Source of the DNA: Bacteroidetes bacterium UBA2364
Lineage (GTDB): Bacteria; Bacteroidota; Rhodothermia; Rhodothermales; UBA2364
Reading direction: 5' to 3'
Assembly: GCA_002344075.1 (NCBI GenBank)
Contig: DDTM01000073.1
Location: 1,625-14,211, forward strand
Length of the DNA: 12,587 nt
Part shown: positions 6,141 through 12,587 of the stretch, in pieces
Numbering within the stretch: the first letter of the stretch is position 1
Layout of the letters: each line of letters starts with the position of its first letter
The notes under the pieces: generated by a model
Database searches by the model: none
What the model was told of the DNA's origin: nothing
What the model saw: the letters and a program-made list of their open reading frames with translations, nothing else
Translations under genes and position numbers: made by a program

Positions 6141-9100
6141 ATGATCGCTTACTTAAATACAAGGCTTTTGGCTTGCCTGCTTTTGTTTTTTGCCTCAAAC
6201 GCCCTTGCCCAGCAAGCGGATAAAAAACTAATTGATGGGGTTTCCTCTGATTATTACACCAAGATTATAGAGAGCCTCAAAGAAGGTGCAAACCCTCTCG
6301 TTAAAGGCGAACAAGGTTTAACAGCTTTTGAGCTAGCCTTGCAAATGGATAATGAAGTTTCGCTTAGGCTTTTGCTTTGTAATAAAACCCCTTCTCGCGA
6401 TGAAGTAGCGGCCTTGATGCAGTTTGGTAAACGCCATTTTGCTTATACACTCCCCTTAGTCCAAAACCCTCTTTGCAATCCCACCTTAAATGATTCTTTG
6501 GTTATTGCAGACCAGTTGAGGATTGAAGGTGGCAGAGGAGATTATGCAGCAGGACGGTATGAGCAAGCCCTTGCCAAGACCAAAAGGAGTGCTGCCATCT
6601 TGGAACGCCTGCTGGGGGCTGAAGCATGGCTGACGTTAAAAGCAAAAAATGATTATGGCGCCACCCTACTCAGCACAGGTCATTTTGATCTCGCACAATC
6701 TTTGTTGGAGGAAGCATTCGCCGGATTTAAAAAACATGCTCCAACCGGTCACCCTTACCTTGTGGCAAATATGGTTACTCGCTCCAATCTCGCTTTAGAT
6801 ACAGGGCAATATCAAAGAGCCAAACAAATGGCAACAGAAGCTGTCCAGATGGGGGTGAATATTTTGGGTGCTGACGACCCTGCTACGATGTTTGCCAAAG
6901 GACAGCTAAGCAAGATTCTATATGACTTAGGCGATTATGTACAGGCAATTGCTTTACTTAAAGAAAGCGTAACCTTGCGCAAAAAAATACAAGGATGGCC
7001 ACAACAAACCCCCTATATCACACAACAAGGCAGGCAATTAGGTAAGGTAGAGCGGGCTTATAATCCTATTGCCTTGGGTTTATCTTTAAACAATATAGGG
7101 GTTTTCTTGATGCAAGCACGAGTTTATCCAGCAGCTTATGACACCTTCAAAGAGGTTGTGGACTTGTATCAAAATTTTTATCAGTCGCCCACCCATACCA
7201 CCCTTTTAGGCCCAGTCATGAATACGGCCAAAGCTTTGGAAGCGATGAAGCAAGATCAAGAAGCCGAAGCACAATACCTTCGGGCTTTAGAGATTGCGCA
7301 AAAACAGCAGGGAAAACAGGGTATTTACCTCTCAAGGCCCTTGACTGAATATGCTTCGTTTTTAATGTTTCAAGGGCGTTTTAAAGAAGCAAGCCCTTTA
7401 TTGCAAAAAAGTATTGCCATTCACCAAAACTTTTACCCTTCTTACCCGAATAAGTATGCTGATATAGAGGCGGCTTATCTGCTCTCACGCTGGCAGGAAG
7501 ACCACCCGCCGGATAGCATTTGGGTTTCAAAGTTGGTGCACACAACAGCTTTAATCAATGAAAGCTTGCGGATGACGCTCCCCCAGATGACTCCCCAAGA
7601 TTTGCAGAACTGGAGCCGGTATAACCTTCGCGTCATGAATGACGTTTGGCTAACCGTGCTTGGTTCACGCAGCCAGACCGACGCGCAGGTCTGGGCAGGC
7701 TACTCCTACTTGCTTCAATGGAAAGGTCTGGTTGCTGAACGCTTGCGGCTCGTGAAAGCCTTTCAACAGGTAGAAAACACACCTTTATACCGAGAGTGGA
7801 GCAAAACCCAGACCTTAATTTCGCGTTACCACCGTTTTGGGGCGACGGCCCTTGTTTCCCAACCGAAACTTATGCATTCAGACAGAGAGGTACAAGCAGC
7901 TGACTCGCTGTTTAGCCACCGCGCAGCACTGCAACGGCAATTGATTGCCTTATTACCAGAAGAGGATAAAGCAGATGTATTGGAGATTCAGGCAGTCCAT
8001 AAAGTTCAGGCCGCTTTAAAGCCCGATGAGGTGTTTATTGACCTTTACTACCACTGGGATTATGCCCAGAACCAATGGGGATATAAGGCGATTTTTGTTC
8101 CTTGGGCAGGCAGTCCCTATTTAAAAGACTTAGGTCCCTTGTCTTTAAATGGAGAATGGCAAAAAAGCGACTCCCTCCTTGTAAAAGAGGTCGAGCCTTT
8201 AGGTACAACGGACTTCCAAGCGTTAAAGGACAAACTGTGGAAGCCTTTGACCGAAGCGTTGCCAGAAGGTACCAAGCATCTTTTTATTTCGCCCAGTGGC
8301 CCCTTGCAGCATATACCTTGGTCTGCTTTAAGTTTAGACAGCCCCTTGACTGTATCGCAAGTGGTATCCGCACGGTCTTTGGTTTGGCGGCGGCAAAGAA
8401 GCGAGCATCGCTCAAGGACGGACCGGAAACGGCAGGCTTTGATTCTTGGCGGCTTAGATTATGGTGCTCCTTCTTCTCAACACGCAGCAGCCCGGAACTG
8501 GGCCCCACTGCTTTACACGCGCCAAGAGGCGAAAGACGTAAGCAAGCATTTAAGTAAATCCCATACCATCCACTGGTTAAAAGATAAACAGGCGACAAAA
8601 ACCCGCATGCTTCGACTTCTGCCTCAAGCGGAATATGTCCATATTGCTACGCATGGCGAATACCACCTTCCAACCCTTGCCCCCCCCTCTATGCCCAGCC
8701 ATGAGGCAAACATAGCAACGCGGACAGCTTGGAAACCTGCCCAAGCGGCCTCTTTTTTTGTAGCCAACCCCTTGCTTTATAATATTCTTGCGCTTTCCAA
8801 TGCCAACAAACTCGAAAAAGCCGCCCAAAACGAATTATCGGCGGAGGAGCTTCTTCCCCTAGATTTACAAAAGGTTAAACTTCTTACGATTTCCGCCTGT
8901 GAGTCTGGGGCAGGCAAAAGCACCGCTTATGAAGGCATTTTAGGTTTCCGTATCGCCTTAGATGCGACTAAAACCCAATTGTCTCTAACATCTTTGTGGC
9001 AGGTCTCAGACGAATACAGCCAAGTTTTTATGCGCTATTTTTACACGGCTTATTTTGTTGAAAAAAAAGCGGCCACGCTTGCCCTTAAGCAAGCCCAAGC

Positions 9101-9167
9101 CCAGATGTATGCCACCCATCCTGATCCCTATTTTTGGGCTTCATGGATTCTTTCTGGGGTAGAGTAA
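6141..9167 (+). CDS. Exported ankyrin/TPR/CHAT-domain protein (caspase-like peptidase)
   Basis: I chose ATG6141 (1008 residues) because a clean signal peptide starts there (MIAYLNTRLLACLLL...NALA, cut near residue 23). An in-frame ATG at 6111 would add ten residues and overlap the regulator gene. Residues about 30-85 resemble ankyrin repeats (EGANPLVKGEQGLTAFELAL). Helical TPR units fill about 130-450 (GRYEQALAKTKRSAAILERLLG, with repeats of the A..LL..A pattern). A CHAT domain fills about 626-1008. Its caspase-type dyad is present: His838 in HIATHGE and Cys920 in ISACESGAG. The ending, in which the chain closes shortly after FWASWILSG, is usual for CHAT proteins. CHAT domains are caspase-related proteases, shown to be active in the TPR-CHAT subunit of type III-E CRISPR and in bacterial gasdermin systems. 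The signal peptide means this one acts outside the cytoplasm. It lies 13 bases after the regulator, as the operon's last gene. Substrate unknown. Confidence 0.9.
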   Translation: MIAYLNTRLLACLLLFFASNALAQQADKKLIDGVSSDYYTKIIESLKEGANPLVKGEQGLTAFELALQMDNEVSLRLLLCNKTPSRDEVAALMQFGKRHFAYTLPLVQNPLCNPTLNDSLVIADQLRIEGGRGDYAAGRYEQALAKTKRSAAILERLLGAEAWLTLKAKNDYGATLLSTGHFDLAQSLLEEAFAGFKKHAPTGHPYLVANMVTRSNLALDTGQYQRAKQMATEAVQMGVNILGADDPATMFAKGQLSKILYDLGDYVQAIALLKESVTLRKKIQGWPQQTPYITQQGRQLGKVERAYNPIALGLSLNNIGVFLMQARVYPAAYDTFKEVVDLYQNFYQSPTHTTLLGPVMNTAKALEAMKQDQEAEAQYLRALEIAQKQQGKQGIYLSRPLTEYASFLMFQGRFKEASPLLQKSIAIHQNFYPSYPNKYADIEAAYLLSRWQEDHPPDSIWVSKLVHTTALINESLRMTLPQMTPQDLQNWSRYNLRVMNDVWLTVLGSRSQTDAQVWAGYSYLLQWKGLVAERLRLVKAFQQVENTPLYREWSKTQTLISRYHRFGATALVSQPKLMHSDREVQAADSLFSHRAALQRQLIALLPEEDKADVLEIQAVHKVQAALKPDEVFIDLYYHWDYAQNQWGYKAIFVPWAGSPYLKDLGPLSLNGEWQKSDSLLVKEVEPLGTTDFQALKDKLWKPLTEALPEGTKHLFISPSGPLQHIPWSALSLDSPLTVSQVVSARSLVWRRQRSEHRSRTDRKRQALILGGLDYGAPSSQHAAARNWAPLLYTRQEAKDVSKHLSKSHTIHWLKDKQATKTRMLRLLPQAEYVHIATHGEYHLPTLAPPSMPSHEANIATRTAWKPAQAASFFVANPLLYNILALSNANKLEKAAQNELSAEELLPLDLQKVKLLTISACESGAGKSTAYEGILGFRIALDATKTQLSLTSLWQVSDEYSQVFMRYFYTAYFVEKKAATLALKQAQAQMYATHPDPYFWASWILSGVE

Positions 9168-9202
9168 ACAGGTCTCCTTAGCCCTCGTAAAAATTCCCAC
9201 TT

Positions 9203-9248
9203 AAACGGCTCTGATCCTACCAACTTGGTAGTGTCAAAGCCGTTTTTT
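9203..9248 (+). terminator. Nested hairpin terminator closing the operon
   Basis: AAACGGCT (9203-9210) pairs with AGCCGTTT (9238-9245), and the T run extends to 9248. Inside the loop lies a second perfect palindrome, CTACCAACTTGGTAG (9217-9231), so the transcript can fold as a hairpin within a hairpin. It begins 35 bases after the CHAT gene stop and suits the end of the four-gene operon. Confidence 0.85.
9217..9234 (-). repeat. Inverted copy of the 18-base palindromic element at 1712-1729
   Basis: Read on the minus strand this is acactaccaagttggtag, identical over 18 bases to 1712-1729 on the plus strand. Because the element is itself nearly palindromic, only the central base and the flanking ACA define its orientation. 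The two copies bracket the whole four-gene operon in opposite directions. It may be a common terminator stem or small palindromic repeat of this genome. Confidence 0.6.
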
Positions 9249-9295
9249 ATTAGTATGTTTTACCAAATCGTTCTTTTTGTACCCCTTTTAACCTT

Positions 9296-9400
9296 ATGTC
9301 TAACCATGAAGAAAGTCGCTACTTACCTTTGCTATTGGTGCTTTTGATGGGCGGTTTAGAGCCGATCCACAGCCAAACTGTATCGGTCTTCATGCGCTGA
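9296..9400 (+). CDS. Possible 34-residue peptide resembling a lone signal peptide
   Basis: The frame starts with MSNHEESR, has a hydrophobic core YLPLLLVLLMGG, and ends HSQTVSVFMR. It looks like a signal peptide with a Ser-Gln-Thr cleavage region, as in the next gene (YSQTTTY), followed by only a few residues. No Shine-Dalgarno site is evident. It lies between the operon terminator and the M23 protein gene. It may be a secreted short peptide, the broken start of a lost exported protein, or chance. A second short frame from 9306 (MKKVATYLCYWCF) overlaps it. A TACCTTTG box (9324-9331) within it matches TAnnTTTG and could be a promoter element for the gene at 9448, although no -33 TTG is seen. 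Confidence 0.25.
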   Translation: MSNHEESRYLPLLLVLLMGGLEPIHSQTVSVFMR

Positions 9401-9447
9401 GTTTTTTGAACTGAGTTCTCCATTTTCACAACTTAACAGCCAAAACC

Positions 9448-12400
9448 ATGTTTCCTCCTAACCAATCCTTTAGACAACTTGGCTTATTTGCATCCATACT
9501 TCTACATGTATTCATTGTAATGCTTATGCCAACGACGCTTTATAGCCAAACGACTACCTATTCCTATACCCCATCAGATGATGTCTGTAAGGGGAATGTA
9601 ATTTTTATGCGAGCAAGAAATTTAAATAATACTGCACAAACCATTGGATTCAGGGTTTACAAAGCCACAACAGCCACAAGTTGCACAAATACCTCTTTTG
9701 CTGGAAGTGGGACTATCCAAATCAGAGAAGGAAATCGAACAACAGGAGCCATAGTTGCTTCTCAATCCTATAGTGTAGGAGCTTCTTGGGTAGATCTGAC
9801 AGTAAAACTGAATTTCACTTCGGGGACAAAAACCTACTATGCAAAAGTGGTAGATGCCAATAATGACTACTGGGATGGGCCTGTGAGCATTACGGCAACT
9901 ACGGTAAACCCTCCAATATTAACTTCACCTTCGAATGCTACTGTTTTCTCGAATGTCCCACCTTCAATTGCTTTCCAATGGAATAAAAATAACCCCTCAG
10001 GGACAACGACATATGTTTTAAAGGTTCGGGAAGAAGTTAATGGCGTGGCAAGTACCATTATTTATGAGTCTAATGTCGGAGACGCTTCAAATCGTACTTT
10101 GTCTCAGAGTGACTACACGAACGGTGGCATTCAAGCCGGTAAGACCTACCGTTGGGTTGTGTATCCTGCAAACCGGGATGAATTGGCCGCTCAATATTTT
10201 ACATTTTCGGTGAATGCAGCAACGACGATAAACCTTCCAATATTAACTTCACCTTCGAATGCTACTGTTTTCTCGAATGTCCCACCTTCAATTGCTTTCC
10301 AGTGGAATAAAAATAACCCCTCAGGGACAACGACATATGTTTTAAAGGTTCGGGAAGAAGTTAATGGCGTGGCAAGTACCATTATTTATGAGTCTAATGT
10401 CGGAGACGCTTCAAATCGTACTTTGTCTCAAAGTGACTACACGAACGGTGGCATTCAAGCCGGTAAGACCTACCGTTGGGTTGTGTATCCTGCAAACCGG
10501 GATGAATTGGCCGCTCAATATTTTACATTTTCGGTGAAGAAAGTGTTTAAACTTGGATTCCCATTAGCCAATTTAACTCCATCAACAGCGACAATAAACT
10601 CAGTTTTTGATCACTCAATGACCACGTCATATGCTGCAGACCAAAAAGTTATTGCCTATACTGGCGAAGTTGGTGATCGAAATAGAGGATCAAGTGTAAA
10701 TATCAACGGAAAACTCCTCTATGGGTACAGTAACCAAGACGGGGTTGGTTTTTCAATTAACGGCAAATATGCAGGAGGAGGCGATACCAAGCACCTTTAT
10801 TATGACGGACATCCTGGTATTGATTTTCGGGCAAATTACATACCCTGTATAGCCGTGGAAGATGGTATTATTGCTTATGGGGACGACGCGTATAATACGC
10901 TGATTATAGATCATCAAAATGGGTATAAATCATATTACCTCCACCTGAGCGCGCGAGAAGTTACCCCAGGGCAATATGTTACAAAAGGAACTCGTATTTG
11001 TACAACCGGTGAAAAAGGTTCTCTTGGAAGTCCACACCTGCATTACGAAATCCGTTATAATGGGATCCCTGTTGACCCCTATGGTTGGCAAGGTAATTAT
11101 CCCGATCCATATACTTTATCGCAGAATCTTTATTTATGGGACGAGACTATTGGTAGTAATAGTAAGCCTATTGTTTCTGCTTTTTCGGCAACCCCTAACC
11201 CGTCTTTGGTAGAAAACCCAGTTGAGATACGGGCAAATTATTATGATGCCGATGGTGATAAACCCAGTACGATGCGTGTACATTATTCATACGGTGATTG
11301 GTCCGAAAAAGACTGGTATCAAGATATGGTACTTATATTAGGCTCTGAATCAAACGGAACATATGGAGCAACGATTAGCGGTTTTTCGAAAGGCGGAGAA
11401 GTCGTGTACAAGTTTGAAGCACTAGACGGAAAAGGTGGTAAAGCAGATGTATTGCAAGGTAAATTTGTGGTTAATAGTAAGCCACAGGTTAGCAATCCTG
11501 TTACCACCCCAAATCCTGGAACCACTGCAGACACCTTTACAACGACCGTAAACGTCAAAGATGCCGAAGGTGATGCTACCATAATGGCACGTATCCATTA
11601 CTCTTTCGATGGGGGAATCACATATCCCAGATTTTCGAATATGTCTCGACAGTCCGGAACCAATTATGATGGAATCTATAGCGATACGATAGATGGTATT
11701 ACAACTATTGGGACAGTCTTGTATAAATTTGAGTTTATTGACTTAAAAGGCGCGAAGGCAGATATTACAACAGGGTCCTTTATAGTGAGGGCTGCCGAAG
11801 TAAGTATATCTGGAATTGTCACAGATGCGATGGGAAATGGGTTAAGTGGAGTAGCAGTACGGCTATCAGAATGCCAAAGTAAAGACTTGATGACGGACCT
11901 CGACGGCCGGTATCGGTTTAATAATGTTCCCCAAAACCTTTCTTGTAGAGTAGAACCAAGTAAAAACGGGTATACATTTAAACCTTTTTCTTACCGTATC
12001 ACCTCCGTAAATAAAGATTTGATTTGGAATTTCTCAGGTGTAAAAACGTCTTATTCGTGGAGTGGAAAAGTTCTGAAGACAGATGATTCTCCCCTAAAAG
12101 ATGTTTTGTTATCTTTAAGCGGTTGCGCGATTGATACCTTCAAATCTCTTTCAGATGGAAGTTATCGTTTTGACGAAATACCTATTGACGGAAACGTTGC
12201 ATGTATTGTAACACCTTTGCTTCAAGGATTCAAGTTCAATCCTGGGTCATACTCATTAATTGGAAATAATGAGGACCAAGTTGAAAAGAATTTTACAGCA
12301 ACACCATTGTTTTCTATTTCTGGTTTTGTGAAGGTCAATGGCTATGCCAAGGCAGGGGTTAATGTGAGCCTGACAGGCTGTGGTAACGACTTGCAAGTCA

Positions 12401-12587
12401 CCGATACTGACGGCTTTTATAAATTCTCAGAATTGATTGGTGGGACAACTTGTACAGTTACGGTGTCTAAAGTTGACCTTAGTTTTTCGCCAGACAAACA
12501 AGTTGTCACAATTTCTAATCAAGATGTTGTCTTGGCAGATTTTATAGGAACAACTCTTGAAAAACCCACCCTATCGGTCACGCCCGC
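9448..12587 (+). CDS. Large exported modular M23-family metallopeptidase (3' end outside window)
   Basis: The frame is open for 1046 codons from ATG9448 to the window edge. It begins with a signal peptide (about 1-34, ending TLYSQ). Residues about 35-148 form a beta-rich domain. Residues 150-257 and 258-365 are two nearly identical FN3-like domains. Residues about 440-550 are an M23 (LytM-type) peptidase: zinc ligands His455 and Asp459 (HPGIDF) and His532, with catalytic His499 (YLHLS) and His530 (HLHYE). All are present. Two Ig-like domains follow (about 572-675 and 676-783, each opening NSKP). Three SdrD/carboxypeptidase-regulatory-like domains come next (about 784-865, 869-950 and 955-1034; the first opens ISGIVTDAMGNGLSGV). 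M23 enzymes cut peptidoglycan peptide bridges or glycine-rich proteins. The modular build suggests a surface-anchored or secreted enzyme; a type IX secretion tail may lie beyond the window. It is separated from the operon by a terminator, so it is probably a separate unit. Confidence 0.9.
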   Translation, partial: MFPPNQSFRQLGLFASILLHVFIVMLMPTTLYSQTTTYSYTPSDDVCKGNVIFMRARNLNNTAQTIGFRVYKATTATSCTNTSFAGSGTIQIREGNRTTGAIVASQSYSVGASWVDLTVKLNFTSGTKTYYAKVVDANNDYWDGPVSITATTVNPPILTSPSNATVFSNVPPSIAFQWNKNNPSGTTTYVLKVREEVNGVASTIIYESNVGDASNRTLSQSDYTNGGIQAGKTYRWVVYPANRDELAAQYFTFSVNAATTINLPILTSPSNATVFSNVPPSIAFQWNKNNPSGTTTYVLKVREEVNGVASTIIYESNVGDASNRTLSQSDYTNGGIQAGKTYRWVVYPANRDELAAQYFTFSVKKVFKLGFPLANLTPSTATINSVFDHSMTTSYAADQKVIAYTGEVGDRNRGSSVNINGKLLYGYSNQDGVGFSINGKYAGGGDTKHLYYDGHPGIDFRANYIPCIAVEDGIIAYGDDAYNTLIIDHQNGYKSYYLHLSAREVTPGQYVTKGTRICTTGEKGSLGSPHLHYEIRYNGIPVDPYGWQGNYPDPYTLSQNLYLWDETIGSNSKPIVSAFSATPNPSLVENPVEIRANYYDADGDKPSTMRVHYSYGDWSEKDWYQDMVLILGSESNGTYGATISGFSKGGEVVYKFEALDGKGGKADVLQGKFVVNSKPQVSNPVTTPNPGTTADTFTTTVNVKDAEGDATIMARIHYSFDGGITYPRFSNMSRQSGTNYDGIYSDTIDGITTIGTVLYKFEFIDLKGAKADITTGSFIVRAAEVSISGIVTDAMGNGLSGVAVRLSECQSKDLMTDLDGRYRFNNVPQNLSCRVEPSKNGYTFKPFSYRITSVNKDLIWNFSGVKTSYSWSGKVLKTDDSPLKDVLLSLSGCAIDTFKSLSDGSYRFDEIPIDGNVACIVTPLLQGFKFNPGSYSLIGNNEDQVEKNFTATPLFSISGFVKVNGYAKAGVNVSLTGCGNDLQVTDTDGFYKFSELIGGTTCTVTVSKVDLSFSPDKQVVTISNQDVVLADFIGTTLEKPTLSVTP
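9895..10538 (+). repeat. 324-bp in-frame tandem duplication encoding two FN3-like domains
   Basis: Copy one is 9895-10218 and copy two 10219-10538, the second ending where similarity stops after GGTGAA. By direct alignment there are five base differences in about 320, and only two change residues (Val to Ile and Pro to Leu, both near the domain start). Exactly 108 codons are duplicated, so the frame is preserved. Such identity, including silent sites, means a recent duplication or continuing gene conversion. Confidence 0.93.

Noticed and set aside
8102..8828. Plus and minus frames within the CHAT gene
   Set aside because: They are out-of-frame shadows; the CHAT frame has the catalytic motifs throughout this stretch.
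9867..10382. Two nearly identical minus-strand frames of 63 codons
   Set aside because: They are antisense to the FN3-like domains and look repeated only because the coding DNA is tandemly duplicated.
9895..10538. CRISPR-like or mobile repeat
   Set aside because: There are only two long adjacent copies, in frame with a protein domain and without spacers.
10976..11582. Further short frames on both strands within the M23 gene
   Set aside because: Shadows of the continuous 1046-codon frame starting at 9448.

Overview
The window comes from a bacterium of the phylum Bacteroidota. The grounds are a Reg_prop/Y_Y_Y two-component sensor, exported proteins whose signal peptides end in a Gln-containing cleavage region, generally weak Shine-Dalgarno sites, an exact TAnnTTTG promoter element in front of a transposase remnant, and an Rhs-type PFGxxMPGRSYNAG fragment typical of that phylum. 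Saprospira- or Cytophaga-like bacteria are plausible, but genus cannot be read from the sequence.

Left end (1-1782): a scrapped region. It opens with the tail of an Rhs/YD-repeat reading frame that loses its family sequence after about 18 residues. An apparently intact Rpn-family PD-(D/E)XK nuclease gene follows (174-1055), then a decayed IS1-family transposase on the minus strand (1118-1469, at least two frameshifts and one stop). About 210 bases of AT-rich DNA then carry two hairpins followed by T runs, and an imperfect inverted repeat.

Centre (1783-9248): a tightly packed four-gene plus-strand operon. Its genes encode an exported protein of unknown function, a 953-residue membrane sensor kinase (beta-propeller, Y_Y_Y domain, one membrane helix, HATPase), a response regulator with a LuxR-like C-terminus that overlaps the kinase gene by 11 bases, and an exported ankyrin/TPR/CHAT protein with an intact caspase-type His/Cys pair. 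A nested hairpin terminator closes the operon. An 18-base palindromic element occurs just upstream of the operon and, inverted, inside its terminator. The simplest reading is a signalling unit in which an outside signal is read by the propeller sensor and relayed to the regulator. The CHAT protein is then either the co-regulated output or a partner in sensing.

Right end (9249-12587): a short ORF resembling a lone signal peptide, then the first 1046 codons of a very large exported modular protein that runs off the window. Its order is an N-terminal beta domain, two nearly identical FN3-like domains made by a recent 324-bp tandem duplication, an M23 zinc peptidase domain with all catalytic residues, two Ig-like domains, and three SdrD/carboxypeptidase-regulatory-like beta domains that each hold one Cys pair. 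No tRNA, rRNA, CRISPR array or replication origin was seen.
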